DNA of 5,038 nt from Alphaproteobacteria bacterium (GTDB lineage Bacteria; Pseudomonadota; Alphaproteobacteria; ATCC43930; CGMCC-115725): contig JASHUO010000358.1 in assembly GCA_030039975.1 (NCBI GenBank), forward strand, positions 1 through 5,038, written 5' to 3'. Of this stretch, positions 1 through 4,511 are shown piece after piece. Below the pieces are notes generated by a model. That model did no database searches and was not told where the DNA came from. It saw only the letters and a program-made list of their open reading frames with translations. Every line of letters starts with the position of its first letter. Within the stretch, counting starts at the first letter, position 1. Made by a program: the position numbers and the translations under genes.

Positions 1-18
1 TCGGAAATCAGCGACTCA

Positions 19-94
19 CCCCACCTCACCCCAACCCTCTCCGCCCCCAAGGGGCGGAGAGGGGGGACCCGCGCAGCGGGTGGGTGAGGTGGGG
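19..94. repeat. Compound palindromic intergenic repeat (nested cruciform)
   Basis: An outer 13-bp perfect inverted repeat (19-31 pairs with 82-94, CCCCACCTCACCC against its complement) encloses two further perfect hairpins. The first is a 13-bp stem, CCCTCTCCGCCCC at 35-47 with 51-63, around a 3-base CAA loop. The second is a 5-bp stem, CCCGC at 68-72 with GCGGG at 76-80, around GCA. The fold is a three-way junction in DNA or RNA. I recognise this C-rich/G-rich pattern as a dispersed intergenic repeat of Hyphomicrobiales-type genomes; that is recalled knowledge, not a search result. It lies 72 bases past the stop of the minus-strand lyase operon, so it could end or stabilise that transcript. 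No clear U-tract follows on either strand. Confidence 0.85.
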
Positions 95-165
95 CGTCGA
101 CGGTGCTGTGCGGCGTATCAGGCATTTCTGGCGCCGGCTGCTTGCTCAATCAGCCCCCACCCGCC

Positions 166-1332
166 TCACGCGCTCTGATACAGTTTGGTGAGGACGAATT
201 CGCGGTGGCCGAGCGCTTCGGCGCAGGTGAGGCGGCCGTTGCAGGTGCGGATCATGATGTCGATGAGCCGGTCGCCGGCTTCGTCGAGCGTCATCTCGCG
301 GCGCAGGATGCCGGAGACGTCGAGGTCGATATGCTCGCCCATGGTGCGCGCCGTCTTGGGATTGGCGGTGAGCTTGATCACTGGCTCGATCGGATTGCCG
401 ATGACATTGCCCTGCCCGGTCGGGAAGAGATGGACGACGAAACCAGCCGCCGCCTGCAAGGTCACGCATTCCGCCGCGGCCGAGGAGCTGTCCATGAAAT
501 AGAGCCCGGCGCCCTTGCTCGGCGCTTCCGCCGGCAGCAGCACGTCGATGAACTTCGCCTTCTTGCCGATCTTCTGCAGATTGCCGTAGGCCTTCTCTTC
601 GATGGTGGTGAGGCCGCCGGCGATGTTGCCCTTGGTCGGCTGCGATTCAGACAAGTCATTCGTCTTGTGCCGGTCGATCACCTCCTGATAGGCGAGGAAC
701 GCCTTCATGAATTTGTCGGCCGCCTCTTTGGTGGCGGCGCGGCTGGCGCAAACGGTCTCGGCGCCGGTGATCTCCGAGGTCTCGCCGAAGCAGGTGGTGG
801 CGCCCATCACATCGACCTTGTCGATGAGGTTGCCGACCGTCGGGCAGGAGGCGAGGCCCGAGGTGGTGTCGCTCTCGCCGCATTTGGTCGAGATGAAGAG
901 CTCCTCCATGCGGCAGCGCTCGCGCTGCTTCTCCGAGGCTTGCTGCAGGAATTCCTGCGCCTTGCGCGAGGCCGCGGCGATGGTGTTGATGTCGCCATTG
1001 CCCTCGATGGCGAAGCCGACCACCGGTTTGCCGGTCTTGGCGATGCCGTCGACGACGCGGCCGGTCCAGCCCGGCTCGATGCCGATGACGACGCAGGCGG
1101 CAACATTGGGATTGGTGCCGGTGCCGATGAGAGTGCGGAAATGCAGCTCGAGATCCTCGCCGAACTGCAGCCGCCCATAGGCGTGCGGCAAGGCCAAGGT
1201 GCCTTTGATGTTGTTGGCCACCGCCTCGGCGGCGGCGTTGGAGAGATCGTCCAGCGGCAGGATGACGACGTGGTTGCGAATGCCGACCCGGCCGTTCTCG
1301 CGGCGATAGCCCATGAATTCCGGACGCGCCAT
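166..1332 (-). CDS. UxaA-family lyase/dehydratase large subunit (SuyB / altronate-dehydratase C-terminal type)
   Basis: This 388-residue cytosolic enzyme matches the C-terminal catalytic part of the UxaA/GarD family, which eliminates water from sugar acids (altronate, galactarate) or, in SuyB, sulfite from (R)-sulfolactate. Visible family blocks are GRVGIRNHVVILP (14-26), GTGTNPN (70-76), GIEPGW (84-89), KCGESDTTSG (150-159) with the conserved Cys151, GNIAGGLTTIEEKAYG (235-250) and FPTGQGNVIGNP (303-314) followed by PVIKLTANPKT. There is no signal peptide. The length suits a separate large subunit. The small subunit is the preceding gene, ending 2 bases upstream, so coupled translation is likely. 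I chose ATG 1332 because AAGAGG (1341-1346 on this strand) sits 8 bases before it. The in-frame GTG codons at 1341 and 1338 overlap or abut that ribosome site. Nine cysteines are present. Family assignment is firm. The substrate is not: SuyB-like is my preferred reading because of the split subunits and the sulfonate-type binding protein nearby. Confidence 0.9.
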   Translation of the reverse strand: MARPEFMGYRRENGRVGIRNHVVILPLDDLSNAAAEAVANNIKGTLALPHAYGRLQFGEDLELHFRTLIGTGTNPNVAACVVIGIEPGWTGRVVDGIAKTGKPVVGFAIEGNGDINTIAAASRKAQEFLQQASEKQRERCRMEELFISTKCGESDTTSGLASCPTVGNLIDKVDVMGATTCFGETSEITGAETVCASRAATKEAADKFMKAFLAYQEVIDRHKTNDLSESQPTKGNIAGGLTTIEEKAYGNLQKIGKKAKFIDVLLPAEAPSKGAGLYFMDSSSAAAECVTLQAAAGFVVHLFPTGQGNVIGNPIEPVIKLTANPKTARTMGEHIDLDVSGILRREMTLDEAGDRLIDIMIRTCNGRLTCAEALGHREFVLTKLYQSA

Positions 1333-1334
1333 GG

Positions 1335-1619
1335 TCACCACCTCTTCGTCTTCATGTTGTGGACGTGAACGTGCCGGCCCTTGCCGATATCGCCGACGGC
1401 GCGGCCGACATCGTTGCCGTATTTGAGCACGGTATCGCCCGGATGGATCTCTTTGAGCGCGATCTTGTGACCGAGCGGCACGGCGTCGAGCGCCTTGAGC
1501 CCGATCGTCTCGTCGGTCTCCATCAGCCAGCCGGTCAGCTCCTGGCCGGGCTTCACGTCCTCCACGACGACGACGCCGACCGTGTCGGTCTTGTCGTGGA
1601 CGATGAAATGGGTCTGCAT
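1335..1619 (-). CDS. UxaA-family lyase small subunit (SuyA / SAF-domain type)
   Basis: This 94-residue protein is a single SAF-like domain, equivalent to the N-terminal domain of UxaA or to the alpha subunit of (R)-sulfolactate sulfo-lyase (SuyA). Diagnostic blocks are VPLGHKIAL (47-55), a KYG motif at 67-69 followed by IGRA-like VGRA, and a basic, His-rich tail with HVHVHN (83-88) ending in KTKRW. In the family this domain pairs with the large subunit and helps close the active site over the acidic substrate. ATG 1619 is preceded by a strong GGAGG ribosome site (1627-1631) with 7-base spacing. It is first in a two-gene minus-strand operon and is read from the divergent control region shared with the GntR regulator. 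Assignment to the small subunit is strong; sulfolactate rather than a sugar acid as substrate is an inference. Confidence 0.9.
   Translation of the reverse strand: MQTHFIVHDKTDTVGVVVVEDVKPGQELTGWLMETDETIGLKALDAVPLGHKIALKEIHPGDTVLKYGNDVGRAVGDIGKGRHVHVHNMKTKRW
1341..1346 (-). promoter_or_regulatory. Ribosome binding site deciding the large-subunit start
   Basis: On the minus strand this reads AAGAGG, inside the last codons before the small-subunit stop (TGA at 1335-1337). It is 8 bases from ATG 1332, which favours that ATG over the upstream in-frame GTG codons at 1341 and 1338. Because it lies within the small-subunit reading frame, translation of the two subunits is probably coupled, consistent with equal stoichiometry. 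Confidence 0.6.
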
Positions 1620-1649
1620 CCCGAATCCTCCACCGATCTTCCTTTTGAC

Positions 1650-1665
1650 GCCCGCGACGGCGGGC
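1650..1665. promoter_or_regulatory. GC hairpin in leader of the lyase operon
   Basis: GCCCGC (1650-1655) pairs perfectly with GCGGGC (1660-1665) around a GACG loop. On the plus strand it is followed by CTTTCCCTT, a weak terminator-like tail. On the minus strand it would lie in the leader upstream of the small-subunit ribosome site (1627-1631), if transcription starts in the AT-rich part. It could be an attenuator or mRNA-stability element, or stop antisense read-through towards the regulator. None of these is shown. Confidence 0.35.
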
Positions 1666-1693
1666 TTTCCCTTCGGCTGGTTTCTATCCTATA

Positions 1694-1705
1694 TCTTATA
1701 TAAGA
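1694..1705. promoter_or_regulatory. Candidate GntR operator (12-bp perfect palindrome)
   Basis: TCTTATATAAGA is a perfect palindrome, placed between the divergent lyase operon and GntR gene and overlapping the TATA-like hexamers. GntR-family dimers commonly bind short AT-rich palindromes of this size near their own gene. It is flanked by a direct repeat, CTATCC at 1684-1689 and 1711-1716. The inferred role is a repressor site for the adjacent regulator, controlling one or both directions. No second copy was seen upstream of the binding-protein gene at 2608. Confidence 0.5.
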
Positions 1706-1770
1706 GCTGTCTATCCCGAACTTTCGACACGCCGCCGGCGGGGGTCGCGGCAAGAAGGGAAAACGCGAGG

Positions 1771-2499
1771 ATGGCCAAGGGGTTGCCCGATTTCCGCCCG
1801 CTCTATGCGCAGGTTGCAACCTTGCTCACCGAGCGGATCGGCTCGGGCGAATGGAAGCCCGGGGCCCCCTTGCCGAGCGAGTTCGAGCTCGCCGAGGAGC
1901 TCAAGGTGAGCCAGGGCACGGTGCGCAAGGCACTCGGCGAGATGGAGTCCAGGAACCTGCTGGTGCGCCACCAGGGGCGCGGCACTTTTGTCGCGCAGCA
2001 CAGCACCCAGACCTCGCTCTTCCGCTTCTTTCCGCTGGTCGACGGCAATGGCGAGAAGACGATGCCGACCAGCATCGTGCTGGCGCAGAAGGCGCAACGC
2101 GCCGAGGCCGGAGAGGCGGCGGCGCTGGGCCTGACGCCGCGCAGCCCCGTCCATCGCATCCTGCGGCTGCGCCGCCTCCAGGGCCGCACCGTGGCGGTGG
2201 AGCGGATCACCCTCTCGGCCGCGCTCTTCGCCGGGCTCGCCCTGCCGATCGGCAGCGAGATGCATGAAGAGCTCTATGTCATCTACGAGCAGCAATTCGG
2301 CATCACCGTGATGCGCGCCGACGAGCAGCTCCGCGCCGTGCCGGCGCCGGCCGAGGATGCGCAGCATCTCGGTCTTGCCGCCGGGGCGCCGCTGCTGGAG
2401 GTGCGCCGCATCGCGCGCGACATCTATGGCGCGCCGCTCGAGCTGCGCATCGATCGCTGCGACACCAGCCATTACTGCTATGTCAACACGCTCGCCTGA
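1771..2499 (+). CDS. GntR-family transcriptional regulator, HutC subfamily (UTRA domain)
   Basis: This 242-residue DNA-binding regulator has the usual HutC-subfamily length. Residues about 8-75 form the GntR winged helix-turn-helix: LYAQVATLLTERI, then the signature GAPLPSEFELAEELKVSQGTVRKAL (31-55 region), and the wing ending HQGRGTFVA (67-75). Residues about 90-236 are a UTRA effector-binding domain (MPTSIVL, GSEMHEELY, LLEVRRIARD, LELRIDRC followed by a Tyr-rich end), which in this subfamily binds a small metabolite that releases the protein from DNA. I chose ATG 1771 because AAGGGA (1755-1760) lies 10 bases upstream and the HTH then begins about seven residues in. Longer in-frame extensions back to about 1495 run through the control region and into the small-subunit gene on the other strand. 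It is divergent from the lyase operon and precedes the binding-protein/FAH pair, making it a likely local regulator, perhaps through the palindrome at 1694-1705. The effector is unknown. Confidence 0.92.
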   Translation: MAKGLPDFRPLYAQVATLLTERIGSGEWKPGAPLPSEFELAEELKVSQGTVRKALGEMESRNLLVRHQGRGTFVAQHSTQTSLFRFFPLVDGNGEKTMPTSIVLAQKAQRAEAGEAAALGLTPRSPVHRILRLRRLQGRTVAVERITLSAALFAGLALPIGSEMHEELYVIYEQQFGITVMRADEQLRAVPAPAEDAQHLGLAAGAPLLEVRRIARDIYGAPLELRIDRCDTSHYCYVNTLA

Positions 2500-2522
2500 C
2501 CGCGGCGCCGGACCAGCGGGGG

Positions 2523-2552
2523 TTGCGCCGAGGCGGCGCGGCCCATTATAGC
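2523..2552 (+). promoter_or_regulatory. Weak candidate promoter for the binding-protein/FAH unit
   Basis: In the 108-base gap after the regulator, TTGCGC (2523-2528) could be a -35 box. Either ATTATA (2545-2550, 16-base spacing) or TATAGC (2547-2552, 18-base spacing) could be the -10 box. ATTATA is part of the only AT-rich patch in this gap. A short hairpin (GCGCC 2525-2529 with GGCGC 2535-2539) overlaps the -35 box. Read-through from the regulator gene is an equally good explanation for expression. Confidence 0.25.
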
Positions 2553-2562
2553 CGTTCGAGAA

Positions 2563-2592
2563 GCCGGCCCCCGCAACTCAACTGCGGCCGGC
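2563..2592 (+). promoter_or_regulatory. Stem-loop in leader of the binding-protein gene
   Basis: GCCGGC plus CGCA on the left arm (2563-2575, with three extra C residues bulged) pairs with TGCGGCCGGC (2583-2592) around the loop ACTCAAC. The structure ends only 5 bases before the purine-rich ribosome site GGGGGGA (2598-2604). It is GC-rich and has no U-tract, so it is unlikely to be an intrinsic terminator. It may instead influence mRNA stability or ribosome access. Confidence 0.35.
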
Positions 2593-2607
2593 CAACCGGG
2601 GGGAACG

Positions 2608-3621
2608 ATGCGTTTCAGAATCTTCGTCATGGCGGTTCTGCTCGTGGGCGCCCTCGCCGGCGCCACGACGGAGGCGCGCGCTGAAGCCAAGGAGATCCGC
2701 CTCGCCAAGCAATTCTCGATGGGCTACGTGCAGTTCAACGTGCTCGAGCATCAGCACCTCATCGAGAAATATGCCAAGGCGGCCGGGCTCGGCAACGTCA
2801 CGGTGGTGTGGGACACCTTCAACGGTCCGGCCGTCATGAATGACGCGCTGCTCTCGGACAGCGTCGATGTCGTCGCCGGCGGCGTGCCCGGCCTGGTCAC
2901 GCTCTGGGCCAAGACCAAGGGCACAGCCGTGGAGGTGCGCGGCATCTCGGCGCTGAGCTCGCAGCCCTTCCTGCTCAACACGCGCGATCCCCGCATCACC
3001 TCGATCCGCGATTTCCGCCCCGGCGACAAGATCGCGGTGCCGGCGGTCAAGGTCTCGGTTCAGGCGGTGACGCTGCAGATGGCGGCGGCGCAGGCCTTCG
3101 GGCGCAGCAATTATGCCAAGCTCGATCCCCTCACCGTCGCGCTTCCGCCGCCCGACGCGACGACCGGCCTCATCGCCGGCGGCGCCGAGTTCAGCAGCGT
3201 CTTCAGCGTGCCTCCCTTCCAGCAGGAGCAGCTCGAGCATCCCGGCATCCACACCGTGCTCAACTCCTTCGACGTGCTCGGCGGTCCGCACAGCTTCACC
3301 GTCGCCTGGACCACGAAGCGCTTCCACGACGCCAATCCGAAGCTCTACGGCGCGCTCATCGCCGCGCTGAAGGAGGCGACGGACATCATCAACGCCGACA
3401 AGCGCGCGGCCGCGGCGCTGTGGATCGAGGATTCGAAATCGAAGCTGCCGCTCGACATGGTCACCAAGGTGCTCGCCGGTCCACAAGTGACCTGGACGAT
3501 GATGCCGCAGCAGACGATGAAGTTCGCGACCTTCATGCAGGAGGTGGGCTCGATCAAAGCGGCACCGGCACATTGGCAGGACCTGTTCTTCCCCGAAATC
3601 CACGACCTTCGCGGCAGCTGA
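2608..3621 (+). CDS. Periplasmic ABC-transporter substrate-binding protein, NrtA/SsuA/TauA-like
   Basis: This 337-residue exported receptor would deliver a small anionic ligand (nitrate, sulfonate, taurine or thiamine-precursor-like) to an ABC importer. Residues 1-25 form a signal peptide: basic MRFR, hydrophobic core FVMAVLLVGALAGA, and an ARA cleavage motif (23-25). No lipobox Cys is present, so it should be soluble in the periplasm. The mature part has the two-lobe NMT1/SsuA pattern: an opening beta strand EIRLAKQ (29-35), DALLSDSVDVVAGGVPGLVTLWAK (79-102), the hinge-region FRPGDKIAVPAV (136-147), and a second lobe with GLIAGGAEFSSVFSVPPF (187-204). ATG 2608 follows GGGGGGA. No permease or ATPase gene follows; an FAH-family gene starts one base after the stop, so the transporter partners must lie elsewhere or be shared. 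The ligand cannot be read from sequence, but a carboxylate or sulfonate acid fits the neighbours. Confidence 0.87.
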   Translation: MRFRIFVMAVLLVGALAGATTEARAEAKEIRLAKQFSMGYVQFNVLEHQHLIEKYAKAAGLGNVTVVWDTFNGPAVMNDALLSDSVDVVAGGVPGLVTLWAKTKGTAVEVRGISALSSQPFLLNTRDPRITSIRDFRPGDKIAVPAVKVSVQAVTLQMAAAQAFGRSNYAKLDPLTVALPPPDATTGLIAGGAEFSSVFSVPPFQQEQLEHPGIHTVLNSFDVLGGPHSFTVAWTTKRFHDANPKLYGALIAALKEATDIINADKRAAAALWIEDSKSKLPLDMVTKVLAGPQVTWTMMPQQTMKFATFMQEVGSIKAAPAHWQDLFFPEIHDLRGS

Positions 3622-3622
3622 G

Positions 3623-4501
3623 ATGCGGCTCGTGACCTTCGCGCCCCGAGATGAACTGCCGCGGATCGGCGGCTGGGCGCAAGGCCGGATCGTCGATCTC
3701 GCCGCCGCTTCGCCGGGCTTTCCCGCCGATATGCTGAGCCTGCTGCGCTTCGGCGAAGCCGGCATGAAGCGTGCGCGCAAGGCGCTCGCCAAAGGGCTTG
3801 CGATGCCCGCCTGCTGTCACGCGCCGGAGCGGGTCCGGCTGTTGGCGCCGCTGCCGCGGCCCGGCAAGATTCTGGGAGTCGGCCGCAATTACGGCGCCCA
3901 TGCGGCCGAGGGCGGCCTCGCGGCGCAGGAAAAGCCGCGCATCTTCCTCAAGCTCTCGAGCGCGGTGATCGGCACGGGCGCGCCGATCCCGAAGCCCGCC
4001 GCGGTGACCAAGCTGGACTGTGCGACCGAGCTCGCCATCGTCATCGGCCGCAGCACGCGCGGCATCGCCGAAAGCGAGGCGCTGACGGCCATTGCCGGCT
4101 ACACCCTCCTCAACGATGTCAGCGCGCGCGAGCTGCAATTCGAGATGACCCCGCCGCAGACCAGTTTTGCCAAGAGCATGGACGGGTTCTGCCCGATGGG
4201 CCCGGCGCTCGCCACACCGGACGAATTCAGCGATCCCGGCGATATCCGCCTCAAAGGCTGGGTCAATGGCGAGCTGGTGCAGGACGGCAGCACGCGCGAC
4301 ATGATCTTCCCCGTGGCGCGGCTCATCGCCCATCTCGCGACATATCTCACGCTCGAGCCCGGCGACGTCATCGCCACCGGCACACCGGCGGGCGTCGGCG
4401 CCTTCCGCAAGCCGCCGCGCTATCTCGTCCCGGGCGACATCGTGCGCATGGAGATCGCCGAGATCGGCGTGCTCGAGAACCAGGTCGTCGGCGCGCTCTG
4501 A
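3623..4501 (+). CDS. Fumarylacetoacetate hydrolase (FAH)-family protein
   Basis: This 292-residue cytosolic enzyme belongs to the FAH superfamily, whose members hydrolyse, decarboxylate or hydrate 2-oxo/2,4-dioxo acids in aromatic, sugar-acid or ureidoglycolate-like pathways using Mg2+ or Mn2+. The N-terminal small domain spans about 1-75 and the FAH barrel runs from about 80. Visible motifs are KILGVGRNYGAHAAE (82-96, with the dyad His93/Glu96), FLKLSSAVIGTGAPI (108-122), NDVSARELQ (164-172, metal ligand Asp165), KSMDGFCPMGP (184-194, Lys184) and ATGTPAGVG (251-259). The usual metal motif DxExEL appears as DCATEL (132-137): Glu136 is present but the first Glu is Ala134 (codon GCG, 4022-4024). 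Activity may therefore be altered or lost. The ATG follows the upstream stop by one base, with only a weak ribosome site, so translation is probably coupled to the binding protein. It converges with the broken gene ending at 4512. Confidence 0.92.
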   Translation: MRLVTFAPRDELPRIGGWAQGRIVDLAAASPGFPADMLSLLRFGEAGMKRARKALAKGLAMPACCHAPERVRLLAPLPRPGKILGVGRNYGAHAAEGGLAAQEKPRIFLKLSSAVIGTGAPIPKPAAVTKLDCATELAIVIGRSTRGIAESEALTAIAGYTLLNDVSARELQFEMTPPQTSFAKSMDGFCPMGPALATPDEFSDPGDIRLKGWVNGELVQDGSTRDMIFPVARLIAHLATYLTLEPGDVIATGTPAGVGAFRKPPRYLVPGDIVRMEIAEIGVLENQVVGAL

Positions 4502-4511
4502 CGCGGCCCGC

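Larger units (their letters stand above)
1620..1770. promoter_or_regulatory. Divergent promoter/control region between lyase operon and GntR regulator
   Basis: This 151-base gap separates two divergent start codons and must hold promoters for both directions. It contains the only AT-rich stretch of the window (about 1681-1715), embedded in GC-rich DNA, and within it the palindrome at 1694-1705. TATA-like hexamers occur in both orientations (TATAAG at 1699-1704 on plus; TATAAG and TATAGG on minus). I found no convincing -35 partner at 16-18 bases for any of them, so exact promoters are not called. The minus-side ribosome site GGAGG is at 1627-1631; the plus-side site AAGGGA is at 1755-1760. 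Confidence 0.65.

Noticed and set aside
136..155. GGCTG/CAGCC inverted repeat as terminator of the lyase operon
   Set aside because: Only 5 bp with a 10-base loop, overlapping nothing like a U-tract; too weak to call.
103..1368. Long plus-strand open frame of 421 residues opposite the lyase genes
   Set aside because: It is antisense to two clearly recognisable family proteins; its low-complexity Ala/Gly/Arg/Asp-rich translation is what high-GC codon bias produces on the opposite strand.
1495..1770. N-terminal extension of the GntR regulator
   Set aside because: The open frame continues upstream, but this part overlaps the small-subunit gene and the control region and shows no domain; ATG 1771 has a ribosome site and gives the normal family length.
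2525..2539. GCGCC/GGCGC hairpin as terminator of the GntR gene
   Set aside because: Short stem without a following T-run; in DNA this GC-rich such pairs are common by chance.
2578..3792. Minus-strand open frame of 404 residues opposite the binding protein
   Set aside because: Arg/His/Ala-rich translation without recognisable motifs, overlapping the start and whole body of a well-supported gene.
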